Notes under the pieces: generated by a model
What the model saw: the letters and a program-made list of their open reading frames with translations, nothing else
Database searches by the model: none
Told to the model about the DNA's origin: nothing
NCBI RefSeq assembly: GCF_000176515.1
Contig: NZ_ADAQ01000011.1
Span: forward strand, 496,001-560,000
Source: Grimontia hollisae CIP 101886
GTDB taxonomy: Bacteria > Pseudomonadota > Gammaproteobacteria > Enterobacterales > Vibrionaceae
Length of the DNA stretch: 64,000 nt
Reading direction: 5' to 3'
Translations under genes and position numbers: made by a program
Shown here: positions 17,583-25,287 of the stretch, piece after piece
Numbering within the stretch: the stretch's first letter is position 1
Layout of the letters: every line of letters starts with the position of its first letter

Positions 17583-18313
17583 GTCACTACCATCCCGTAT
17601 ACCATCACAAAGATCATTGGCGACAGCGACGCAAAGGCAATCAAACCAAAGCCATCTACCATGGGGTTACGACCTTTGATCACCGTTGCCAACCCCACAC
17701 CAAGTGCGGTTACCAGTGGCACTGTGATGGTAGATGTCGTCACACCGCCGGAGTCATAAGCGATGCCGATGATGTAACGTGGCGCAAACGCTGTCATGAT
17801 CACCACCAGAATGTAGCCCCCGATAATAAGGCGGTGGATAGGCCAGCCTTTGAGGATACGCAACACACCGAGCACTATTGCAACGCCCACGGAAAGTGCA
17901 ACCGTGATCCGAAGGCCGTTGGCATAAGAAGACTGCGCTTCCTCAGACATCGCAATCATTCCGCCTTCAGCAGCGACTTCGGCCGCTTCGGCAGCGACGG
18001 CAGTCAACGCAGGCTCGGCTATCGTGGTGCCAAAACCGAGCAGGAAAGCAAACACCACCAGCCAAAATACACTCCCTTTTTGCGCCAGGGAGTGCGCCAT
18101 GGATTCACCAATAGGAAACAGTCCCATCTCGAGTCCAAAGACGAAAAAGGTCAGCCCCATTACTACAAGAACGAGGCCAATCATGATGGAGATCCAGTCC
18201 GGCAGCGGTTGCTGCAATACAATCAGTTGAAAAAAGCCGATAACAAGAATGATAGGAAGCAAATCCTTCAGGCTTCCCAGCATCGCACCCAACAATGCAG
18301 TAATTCCCTTCAC
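17579..18313 (-). CDS. DUF1538 membrane protein B
   Basis: 244 aa, first gene of the DUF1538-DUF1538-PII-CBS operon. It starts at GTG 18313 with GGAG at 5-base spacing. The motifs [36 protein letters not shown] and [21 protein letters not shown] match its partner almost residue for residue. A short acidic loop ([19 protein letters not shown]) between helices is absent in protein A and could be a docking site. The paralogous pair next to nucleotide-sensing PII and CBS proteins points to a regulated transporter; the substrate is unknown. Confidence 0.85.
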   Translation of the reverse strand: MKGITALLGAMLGSLKDLLPIILVIGFFQLIVLQQPLPDWISIMIGLVLVVMGLTFFVFGLEMGLFPIGESMAHSLAQKGSVFWLVVFAFLLGFGTTIAEPALTAVAAEAAEVAAEGGMIAMSEEAQSSYANGLRITVALSVGVAIVLGVLRILKGWPIHRLIIGGYILVVIMTAFAPRYIIGIAYDSGGVTTSTITVPLVTALGVGLATVIKGRNPMVDGFGLIAFASLSPMIFVMVYGMVVT

Positions 18314-18647
18314 ACTCTCTCCAGAGAAAGGCTACAGGCACTCCGGGTTGCCTGATAGGACAGTAAAATAGACAAATTAGTGTGATATCCAGGTGACAGC
18401 CCTGACCGCCATAGGCGTCGGAGGCAGGGAATAACGCATCCTGCTTCAACTGGGATTGTTGACCTTTTGTGGTCAAGCCCCCGATAACCTTGGGCCAGTG
18501 TAGGGAGATTTGCCAATTCACAATGCCGATAGAGTGATAAAGCTAACAAGGTTTTAAAGAATAACGGCACCGGCATCATCTGTAGGCTGATCAAATAACC
18601 GATTGAATGCATACTGATGAGTAACAAGCCGATATTGGATTTTTCAT
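18314..18647. other. Divergent control region between the DUF1538 operon and the epimerase gene
   Basis: 334 bases without a convincing gene. On the minus strand it would form a ~200-base leader rich in short inverted repeats, including TTGACC-N6-GGTCAA (18459-18476) and GCCTATGGC. No known riboswitch class is recognised. It must hold promoters for both directions, but none could be assigned with confidence. Confidence 0.4.
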
Positions 18648-19544
18648 ATGCAAATTCTCGTGACAGGTGGAACTGGCCTGATTGGACGTGCTCTGATAGC
18701 CAAACTTGAGCACCATGAAATTACGGTACTGACCCGCTCGCCAGACAACGCGCGGGAGGTGTTGCCCACCAAAGTGCATTTGATCAAAGACATCGACGAC
18801 ATTACCGATATCAGCCAGTTTGACGCCATCATTAACCTGGCCGGTGAACCGATTGTCGACAAGCGCTGGAGCGAAAAGCAGAAAGGTATTATCTGTGCCA
18901 GCCGGTGGGGGATCACCGAAAAGCTGGTGCAGCGGATTTTAGAGGCTGACAATCCTCCCCACACCTTTATCAGCGGATCGGCAGTCGGTTATTACAGCGA
19001 TCAGGGTGACAAAATTATCGATGAGTCGCTCACTGTCGATGCTACCGATTTTGCCCATTCTGTCTGCGCAAACTGGGAAAAAACCGCCCTGCGTGCCGAC
19101 TCAGATAAAACCCGTGTCTGCCTGCTGCGAACCGGTATTGTGCTCAGCAAGCACGGCGGGGCATTGAAAAAAATGTTATTACCTTACCAGTTCGGCATGG
19201 GCGGCCCTATCGGGGAAGGTAACCAGTATTTCCCCTGGATCCATATCAACGATATGGTGGGCGGCATCATCCATTTGTTGGAACACGCAGAGACCCGAGG
19301 CCCTTTCAATATGACTGCGCCACATCCGGTTACCAATAAGGTATTCAGCCAAGCTCTGGCCGCCACATTGCGACGCCCCCACTTCCTGTTTACGCCCAAA
19401 TTTGCCATTACCCTGATGTTGGGCGAGGCAGGCCAGCTCCTTTTCGACAGCCAGCGTGCGGTGCCAAGGGCGCTTGAAAACAGCGGTTACGCGTTTGAGT
19501 TTCCTACCGTGGAGCCTGCATTAGAAAACCTGCTTCGCGGATAA
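18648..19544 (+). CDS. yfcH: TIGR01777-family NAD(P)-dependent epimerase, YfcH-like
   Basis: 298 aa, cytoplasmic. The short-chain-dehydrogenase-like Rossmann start MQILVTGGTGLIGRALI contains TGGTGxIG, followed by INLAGEPI, SGSAVGYY (catalytic Tyr-type motif) and FPWIHINDMVGGI. The C-terminal DUF1731 segment (VPRALENSGYAFEFP) completes the YfcH/SulA-homologue architecture. The substrate of this family is not known. Length equals that of E. coli YfcH (297). The gene is divergent from the DUF1538 operon and convergent with the ybbP-like gene; a minus-strand terminator lies in between. Confidence 0.92.
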   Translation: MQILVTGGTGLIGRALIAKLEHHEITVLTRSPDNAREVLPTKVHLIKDIDDITDISQFDAIINLAGEPIVDKRWSEKQKGIICASRWGITEKLVQRILEADNPPHTFISGSAVGYYSDQGDKIIDESLTVDATDFAHSVCANWEKTALRADSDKTRVCLLRTGIVLSKHGGALKKMLLPYQFGMGGPIGEGNQYFPWIHINDMVGGIIHLLEHAETRGPFNMTAPHPVTNKVFSQALAATLRRPHFLFTPKFAITLMLGEAGQLLFDSQRAVPRALENSGYAFEFPTVEPALENLLRG

Positions 19545-19549
19545 AAAGT

Positions 19550-19586
19550 GACGCAAAAACAAAGGCACGCATCACAGCGTGCCTTT
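19550..19586 (-). terminator. Terminator of the ybbA-ybbP operon
   Basis: On the minus strand the stem AAAGGCACGC / GCGTGCCTTT is followed by GTTTTTG. It probably also serves the convergent epimerase gene, though the plus side has no T-tract. Confidence 0.8.
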
Positions 19587-19607
19587 CACGTCTCGTCTGG
19601 AAAAACA

Positions 19608-22028
19608 TTACCGCTTGAGCGGTTCAAGCAATCCGCGCAACATCCAGGCAACCGTCAGGAACACCAGTCCTACCGCAAGTGTTGGCAGGCTTAACCACAC
19701 TTCCGGATGCAAACGCACCGGCAGCTCAACGCCCCATTTCAGCAATCCTGCCATCGCCAGCTCTGCACCACCGACCGCCATACAGCCTGACACCAGCGCC
19801 ATGATGCCGTACTCCGCCCAAAGCGTGGTATTGATGCGTTTTTTACTCGCACCCAGTGTCCGGTAAAGCATGATCTCCCGTTGCCGCTCTGCCAGCGTGA
19901 TCCGCAGCAAAGTCAGTAATAGCAATAAGCCACTGGCAACCGCCAATCCGGCCAACACAGACAACGACAGGCTGATTTGCTTCAGGATCACCTGTATCCG
20001 TCCGCTCATGGTACGCAAATCCAATAACGTCACGGTTTGGTAGTCACGTCCCAGCTGGTTGAGGATATCACTCTGGCTGTCTTCCAGACGGAAACTGACC
20101 AACCAGTTGGCAGGTAATTCTTCCACCAGCGCCGGATCGAATATGAAGTAGAAATTCGGCTTCATATTGCGCCATTCCACCTCCCGGATGGAGTTCACTT
20201 CCGCATCAAACTCCTGACTGTTGACGTTAAACGTCAACCGATCCCCAAGACGTAAGCCAAGTCTCTCTGCAATCCCGGATTCCACCGACACGCCACCGTC
20301 ACTGGGCCATACCCCTTCCAACAGTTCATTGTGACTTGGCAGCTCATCACGCCAGGTAAAGTTGAGCTCGCGGCGCAGCGCTTCATCACGCTCTTCCCTG
20401 TCTGGCGTTAACGCCGCATAGCGTTGTCCATTCAATGCCACCAAGCGGCCGCGCACAATCGGATACGCTTCTGAACGCTCAAGCTTGTTGGCATCCAGCC
20501 TGCCGACGTAGCCATCCAACTCGTGTTTGGCAATATTCAGTGCAAATACATTCGGCGCATCCGGCGGCAGGGTTTGTTGCCAATCCTCCAGCAAGTCAGT
20601 ACGAAGCAGCCAGATAATGGAAAGCAACATAAAGGACGTAGCCAACGCCCCCAACTGCGCGCCGCTTGACGCAGGATTACGGGTAATACGGCTGAGCGCC
20701 AGTTTGAACGCCGGTTGTCGCACCCGTTTTTGCGCCACTTTCAACACCATCACGCCAATCGCCGCCAGCAGGCTAAGCATGACCACCAACGCGGCCAATA
20801 CCAGCCAAAGCAGGCGGTTATCATAAGACCAGGCAATCAGGGCAAGCACAGGCACCGACGCCAGCAGCCAGCTCCACGGATTCTTTCTTGCCCGCACTGC
20901 GCTTTGCTCCTGAAGCACGCTCATGGCTGGCGCTTCGATCAGCCTGATAAGCGGAATGCCAAGTGCTGGCAATGCCACCAGCAAGGCGACCAAAGGCCCA
21001 AGTACCCACGGCAGATAGCCATAGCTTGGCAGCGGCGAGGGCAACACATCCGCCAGCGGCAGGCGAAGCAGGTATTCAAGGAGCGCACCAAAGCCAAGGC
21101 CGAGCACAGTTGCCATCAACATCAGCATCAACAGCTGCCTACCGAGCCAGCGCCTTACCCAGCTGCGCTGCGCGCCAAGGCTTTTCACCATCGCCAGGGT
21201 CTGGGTACGGCTGTCCACATAATGCTGGCAGGTGAGCAACAAAGTTGCCGCCGCCATGATGATCACCAGCACAACGGTCAGGGAAAGGTATCCCCGGCTC
21301 CTGTCCAGCATATCACCCGTGCGATCGCCGGTATTTTCATCTATCCAGCGTTGTCCTTCTATCGGGGTATAGGCCCCTTTCACTGCCTCTAACTCACTGT
21401 CGCCGCCGCGGAAGAAATAACGATAGCTGACACGGCTGCCGGGACGGACAACCCCTGCGGCCGAAACGTCACTCATGTGCATCATGGCAGCTGGCATCTG
21501 GCTGAAAGGATTGAAGGACAGTTCAGGTTCAGAGACGATTTTCCCGCTGACTGTCAGAGTCAGGTCACCCACATCAACCTTGTCTCCCAACCCTACATCA
21601 AGCAGGGTAAACAGCCGCTCTTCCAGCCAAAGCTCGCCGGGTTGGACGCGGTCATGCATGACATTGGCACTTTCCAGCTCCAATGCACCGCGCAAGGGGT
21701 AGTTACTTTCTACTGCCTTCACGCTGATAAGTTGCATGTTGTTTTCACTGAACGCCATGGTGCCAAACCGGGTCTGGTCTGAACGCTCAACATTCATCGT
21801 CTCAAAACCCTGCAATGTTTGCGGCGAGAGCGGCTGGTTGCTTCGCAGTACCAAATCGGCGGCCAGCATGGAGCGGCCTTGCTGGGTCAATACGGATTCG
21901 ATACGTCCCGCCAGTGCTGACAAGGCAAACACACAGGCAATGATGAGGGCAAGAGCTGCCACCACCGGCCACAGTTGACCATGAAAGAGTTCGCGCCATG
22001 CCCAGCGCCAGACAAGGTTCTTCCTCAT
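19608..22028 (-). CDS. ybbP: ABC transporter permease, YbbP/FtsX-MacB type
   Basis: 806 aa from ATG 22028, chosen because the upstream ybbA-like stop overlaps it as ATGA and the product then begins MRKNLVWRWAWRELFHGQLWP, as in YbbP. It has about ten transmembrane helices in two FtsX blocks with large periplasmic domains (~45-250 and ~500-670). The C-terminal block includes LAERQREIMLYRTLGASKKRI. With YbbA it forms a Type VII-like ABC complex of uncertain substrate; proposals for the E. coli system concern toxic-metabolite or thioester-related export. Divergent tesA next to it is conserved with E. coli. Confidence 0.9.
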   Translation of the reverse strand: MRKNLVWRWAWRELFHGQLWPVVAALALIIACVFALSALAGRIESVLTQQGRSMLAADLVLRSNQPLSPQTLQGFETMNVERSDQTRFGTMAFSENNMQLISVKAVESNYPLRGALELESANVMHDRVQPGELWLEERLFTLLDVGLGDKVDVGDLTLTVSGKIVSEPELSFNPFSQMPAAMMHMSDVSAAGVVRPGSRVSYRYFFRGGDSELEAVKGAYTPIEGQRWIDENTGDRTGDMLDRSRGYLSLTVVLVIIMAAATLLLTCQHYVDSRTQTLAMVKSLGAQRSWVRRWLGRQLLMLMLMATVLGLGFGALLEYLLRLPLADVLPSPLPSYGYLPWVLGPLVALLVALPALGIPLIRLIEAPAMSVLQEQSAVRARKNPWSWLLASVPVLALIAWSYDNRLLWLVLAALVVMLSLLAAIGVMVLKVAQKRVRQPAFKLALSRITRNPASSGAQLGALATSFMLLSIIWLLRTDLLEDWQQTLPPDAPNVFALNIAKHELDGYVGRLDANKLERSEAYPIVRGRLVALNGQRYAALTPDREERDEALRRELNFTWRDELPSHNELLEGVWPSDGGVSVESGIAERLGLRLGDRLTFNVNSQEFDAEVNSIREVEWRNMKPNFYFIFDPALVEELPANWLVSFRLEDSQSDILNQLGRDYQTVTLLDLRTMSGRIQVILKQISLSLSVLAGLAVASGLLLLLTLLRITLAERQREIMLYRTLGASKKRINTTLWAEYGIMALVSGCMAVGGAELAMAGLLKWGVELPVRLHPEVWLSLPTLAVGLVFLTVAWMLRGLLEPLKR

Positions 22029-22702
22029 GCTGCCCCCACCAGTTCGCCCGCATTGAGGTGCAGGGTTCGGTGACACTTCTCAGCCAGTGCCGGATCATGG
22101 GTGACCAGGATCAGCGTGGTGCCGTGATCGCGGTTTAATGAGAACAGAAGATCGATAACCGTGGCAGCCGTATGTTGGTCAAGGTTGCCGGTAGGTTCAT
22201 CTGCAAACAGTACATTCGGGCGCGTCATAAAAGCCCGGGCAATGGCGACACGCTGTTGTTCACCACCTGAAAGCTGGGAAGGTAAATGCGTTTCGCGCCC
22301 TTTCAGGCCAACAGATGCCAAAAGTTCCAGCGCCCTTTCTTCATCTTCGTCATCACCACGAATAGTGCATGGCAGCAACACGTTTTCCAGCGCGGTCAGT
22401 GATGGCACCAGAAGGAAGCTTTGGAACACAAAGCCAATGGATTCAGCGCGAAGTGCCGCCCTCGCATCGTCATCCAACTGACTTAAAGGCTTGCCCAAAA
22501 GCTCTATTTCACCCATTGAAGGCGTATCCAGCCCTGCAAGTAAGGTCATCAGGGTGGATTTGCCTGCACCGGAAACCCCAACTAAAGCAATACTTTCCCC
22601 CTGCTCGACCTGAAGGGAAACATCCTGCAGAATGGTCAGAGACTGCGCATTCGTCGTCACGGTTTTCGACACGTTACTGGCCCTGATCACTGGAGTTGTC
22701 AT
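22025..22702 (-). CDS. ybbA: ABC transporter ATP-binding protein, YbbA-like
   Basis: 225 aa from ATG 22702 (AGGA with 8-base spacing; the ATG three codons upstream lacks spacing). Walker A GVSGAGKST, signature [15 protein letters not shown], Walker B VLFADEPTGNLD, and H-loop VTHDP are all present, as in the LolD/MacB/FtsE group. It energises the YbbP-like permease, whose gene overlaps by 4 bases. Its start codon overlaps the divergent tesA start (CATG 22700-22703), so its promoter must lie inside tesA. Confidence 0.93.
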   Translation of the reverse strand: MTTPVIRASNVSKTVTTNAQSLTILQDVSLQVEQGESIALVGVSGAGKSTLMTLLAGLDTPSMGEIELLGKPLSQLDDDARAALRAESIGFVFQSFLLVPSLTALENVLLPCTIRGDDEDEERALELLASVGLKGRETHLPSQLSGGEQQRVAIARAFMTRPNVLFADEPTGNLDQHTAATVIDLLFSLNRDHGTTLILVTHDPALAEKCHRTLHLNAGELVGAA

Positions 22703-23309
22703 GATTCGCATCCTTTCTTTTTGTCTTTTGATTATCAGTCATAGCGCTGCGGCGCAGACACTGCTTGTACTTGGTGATAGCCTTAGCGCTGGCTACCAAA
22801 TGGCGTTGGAGAAAAGCTGGCCCAGTCTGATAGCCCCCAAACTGACTGAAACCAGTGACATTACGTCTGTCATCAATGCCAGCATTTCCGGTGATACGTC
22901 TGGCAACAGCCTGGCAAGGTTGCCCGCATTGCTTGAGCAGCATTCGCCCGACTATGTATTGATTGAACTCGGGGCCAATGATGGTTTGCGGGGCTTTCCA
23001 CCCAACCAGATACGCAATAACCTGGCTCAATTGATCAGTTTAAGCCGGGAAAGTGGCGCACAGGTGATGTTAATGCAGATACAGATCCCACCTAACTATG
23101 GTCAACGATACAGCAAGGCGTTTGCAGATATCTATCCGGCATTGAGTAAAGAAATGCAAATTCCACTCATTCCATTCTTCATGGAAAAGGTTGTTTTAAC
23201 CGAAGATTGGATGATGTCAGATGGCCTGCACCCAAAAGATATTGCCCAGCCATGGATTGCCGGTTTTATGGCAGAACAGATGCGCCCATACCTCAAAAAA
23301 CAAGGATAA
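22701..23309 (+). CDS. tesA: Multifunctional acyl-CoA thioesterase I / lysophospholipase
   Basis: 202 aa from ATG 22701 with GGAG 5 bases upstream; a longer frame upstream would lie within ybbA. A signal peptide (~19 residues, ending SAAAQ) sends it to the periplasm. SGNH-hydrolase blocks are complete: GDSLSAGY (catalytic Ser), the Gly block SGDTSGNS, GANDGL (Asn) and DGLHP (Asp-His). The family hydrolyses acyl-CoAs, lysophospholipids and small esters. Divergence from ybbA-ybbP matches E. coli synteny. Confidence 0.95.
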   Translation: MIRILSFCLLIISHSAAAQTLLVLGDSLSAGYQMALEKSWPSLIAPKLTETSDITSVINASISGDTSGNSLARLPALLEQHSPDYVLIELGANDGLRGFPPNQIRNNLAQLISLSRESGAQVMLMQIQIPPNYGQRYSKAFADIYPALSKEMQIPLIPFFMEKVVLTEDWMMSDGLHPKDIAQPWIAGFMAEQMRPYLKKQG

Positions 23310-23605
23310 AACGATGGGTAGCCAAGGCAATGTTGATCACCGGCTACTATTCATGTGTTGGCAAGGTGAATAACTCTTTGTTTATATTGTCACTTTCTTT
23401 CGCACCAGACTGTTTTTGCCCGATTATCTACAAAATGTGACACTCAAAGTAATTTTTTTGTTCATTTTTTTGTCACAAAGCCCCGCTAATATTTCTCCTG
23501 TACCGTGAAACACCTGCCCCCAACTTCCACTTTGATGTGATGCGTGTCGGATCAGGCCGTGAACGGGGAGACAAAAAAGAATAAATATCCCAAAGGAGCC
23601 GGACT
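23310..23605 (+). other. Non-coding leader region upstream of the 21-aa ORF
   Basis: About 300 bases without a credible gene. A TAATAT (around 23488) preceded by a T-rich stretch may be a -10 element, giving a transcript with a ~110-base leader. No known RNA family is recognised. Confidence 0.4.
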
Positions 23606-23671
23606 ATGTCCTTAAGTCAACTGAACTGGCTCTGTTTGAGTGTAACGCTGGCAATATTGCTTGTGTTCTAA
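23606..23671 (+). CDS. Predicted 21-aa hydrophobic small protein
   Basis: ATG 23606 is preceded by a near-perfect ribosome site (AAAGGAG, 23592-23598, 7-base spacing). The product is 21 residues: a short polar start (MSLSQLNW) and a single hydrophobic helix (LCLSVTLAILLVF) ending at TAA 23669-23671. A strong terminator follows 33 bases downstream, so the whole has the shape of an independent short transcription unit. It may be a membrane microprotein or a leader peptide; it is not recognised. Confidence 0.55.
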   Translation: MSLSQLNWLCLSVTLAILLVF

Positions 23672-23704
23672 CCCAGCGTTTCACATCAGCGAGCGCAAAT
23701 GAAT

Positions 23705-23735
23705 GAAGGCCACGGGTATTCCTGTGGCCTTTTTC
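23705..23735 (+). terminator. Terminator of the small-protein unit
   Basis: 11-bp stem beginning AAGGCCACGGG, loop TATT, returning CCTGTGGCCTT, then TTTTT. One G-T pair. It ends the transcript that carries the 21-aa ORF. Confidence 0.9.
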
Positions 23736-23872
23736 GTCAGGTTTCTGTTCAGATCAGTGAGTTGAGCCAGCAAGATTCAATAATTGTCACTGCTTTACCG
23801 AACAATGCCTTGAATTTTCATAGCATCCCCCCCACCTTTACACCAAATGACTTTTCAAGCTCAGGCGACGCT

Positions 23873-24727
23873 ATGCAACCAAATCACATTGTTCAACTTA
23901 ATGAGCAGAACTTCCAACAGATCCTGGAAGGTTCAGTAGAGACACCGGTACTCATTCATTTCTGGGCACAAATGAGCCCGGAAAGTACAGAAATTATCCC
24001 TGCACTGGAAAAGCTGGCACATGAGTATGCAGGCGCGTTCACCCTGGCACTGCTGGATTGCGAGCAGCAACAAATGTTGGCGGCACAGTTTGGCGTGCGC
24101 GCTTTGCCAACTATCGCATTGTTCAGCAAAGGCCAGCCGGTTGACGGCATTGCTGGCCCACAAACCGAAGATACCGTGCGTGAAATGCTGGACCGCCACT
24201 TACCAAGTCAGGATGAAATGACCTTCAAACAGGCACAGGCATTGATGGCAGAAGGCCATCATGCTGAAGCGTTGCCATTGCTGAAATCAGTTGAAGCCAC
24301 GTTGGGAGAAACAGGCGCACACAAGCTCGCACTGGCAGAGTGTTATGTGGAAGCACAACAGTTCGATGCTGCTGAAACCTTGCTGGCAACGGTATTGATG
24401 CAAGATCAGGATGCACAATATAAAGCGCTGGTAGCAAAAGTGGAACTACACAAACAGGCTGCCGACACACCAGAGATTCGTGAGCTACAAGCCGCCTTCG
24501 ATGCTGCCCCTGACAACAACGATCTTGCCTTCGAACTGGCAATCAAGCTCAGCCAAGTAAATAAGCAGGAAGAAGCTCTGGAGCTGTTGATTGGCCTGTT
24601 GCGCAAAGACCTGAACTTTGCAGACGGTGACGCGAAAAAAACCATGATGGATATCCTGGCGGCACTGGGCCAAGGCAACGAACTGGCTAGCCGCTATCGT
24701 CGCCAGTTGTATTCGCTGCTTTACTAA
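23873..24727 (+). CDS. cnoX: Co-chaperone/holdase CnoX (YbbN), thioredoxin-TPR protein
   Basis: 284 aa from ATG 23873, the start matching E. coli YbbN; upstream codons would run through a terminator. An N-terminal thioredoxin fold (1-110) is followed by a helical TPR-like region (~115-284) that ends [12 protein letters not shown], nearly identical in pattern to E. coli. CnoX protects substrates under chlorine stress and hands them to GroEL. Cys63 (LLDCEQQQ), which forms mixed disulfides in E. coli, is kept, but the position of E. coli Cys38 is Ser here (FWAQMSPES), so the pseudo-active-site cysteine is lost. Confidence 0.93.
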   Translation: MQPNHIVQLNEQNFQQILEGSVETPVLIHFWAQMSPESTEIIPALEKLAHEYAGAFTLALLDCEQQQMLAAQFGVRALPTIALFSKGQPVDGIAGPQTEDTVREMLDRHLPSQDEMTFKQAQALMAEGHHAEALPLLKSVEATLGETGAHKLALAECYVEAQQFDAAETLLATVLMQDQDAQYKALVAKVELHKQAADTPEIRELQAAFDAAPDNNDLAFELAIKLSQVNKQEEALELLIGLLRKDLNFADGDAKKTMMDILAALGQGNELASRYRRQLYSLLY

Positions 24728-24737
24728 TACCCTATCT

Positions 24738-24760
24738 AAAAAGCGCTCCGGCGCTTTTTT
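24738..24760 (+). terminator. Terminator of cnoX
   Basis: 9-bp stem AAAAAGCGC / GCGCTTTTT with TCCG tetraloop. The sequence is symmetric enough to serve the convergent cueR as well. Confidence 0.9.
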
Positions 24761-24761
24761 A

Positions 24762-25157
24762 TTAGTCTTCGCCTGACGATAACGCCTCAATGATAGGGCA
24801 ACAGGCGCTGTCGTCGCCAGGGCACGCACTGGCAAGGGATTTCAACGACGTTTTCATCGCCTGAAGCTCCTGTATCTTTTCATCTATTTCTGCGATTTTA
24901 TCCAGCGCTTTTTGTTTCACATCAGCACTGCGACGGTTTGGGTTTCGCGACATATCCAACAGTGTCCGGCACTCTTCAAGACTAAACCCCACCAGCCTTG
25001 AACGGCGGATCATCTGAAGCTCGTTGATGTGCTGCTGACTGTAGGCACGGTAACCGTTTTCAAGGCGCGCAGGCTCACTGATGATCCCTTTCTGCTCATA
25101 GAAACGGATTGTCTTCGGTGTCAGTCCTGTTACTTTCGCAATGTCATTGATCTTCAT
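24762..25157 (-). CDS. cueR: Copper-responsive MerR-family regulator CueR
   Basis: 131 aa, close to E. coli CueR (135). A winged helix-turn-helix (MKINDIAKVTGLTPKTIRFYE) is followed by the dimerisation helix and a C-terminal metal loop ACPGDDSACCPI, in which Cys112 and Cys120 coincide with the Cu(I) ligands of E. coli CueR. It activates copA by distorting a promoter with a 19-base spacer. The gene is divergent from copA, and its own promoter probably overlaps the copA control region (25158-25200). ATG 25157 is the conserved start. Confidence 0.95.
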   Translation of the reverse strand: MKINDIAKVTGLTPKTIRFYEQKGIISEPARLENGYRAYSQQHINELQMIRRSRLVGFSLEECRTLLDMSRNPNRRSADVKQKALDKIAEIDEKIQELQAMKTSLKSLASACPGDDSACCPIIEALSSGED

Positions 25158-25201
25158 TTACACCCCATTGTCTTGAAAACGTCTTGGCCTTGAAAACATG
25201 C

Positions 25202-25232
25202 TTGACCTTACAGTTGATGGAAGGTTTATTCT
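25202..25232 (+). promoter_or_regulatory. CueR-dependent copA promoter
   Basis: -35 TTGACC (25202-25207), 19-base spacer and -10 TATTCT (25227-25232). The spacer holds the CueR palindrome ACCTTAC-N7-GGAAGGT (25205-25225), matching the E. coli copA layout. Because it lies inside the longest copA frame, it also shows that the longer start at 25198 cannot be used. Confidence 0.92.
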
Positions 25233-25287
25233 CCTGAATTATGAACATTCCCCACCGGGAACTTCAAGCAGATTTAAAGGTATCGTG

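Noticed and set aside
18310-18627. 105-codon minus-strand ORF in the DUF1538 leader
   Set aside because: No ribosome site, unlikely composition, and it runs into the GTG start region of the real gene.
20715-21392. 225-codon plus-strand ORF opposite the ybbP-like gene
   Set aside because: Antisense shadow of a GC-rich coding region; His/Gln-rich translation without domain features.
23699-23872. Longer cnoX start at ATG 23699
   Set aside because: The added 58 residues run through a strong terminator and do not match the YbbN family; ATG 23873 matches.
25198-25287. Longer copA start at ATG 25198
   Set aside because: It lies upstream of and inside the CueR promoter, so it would not be in the transcript.
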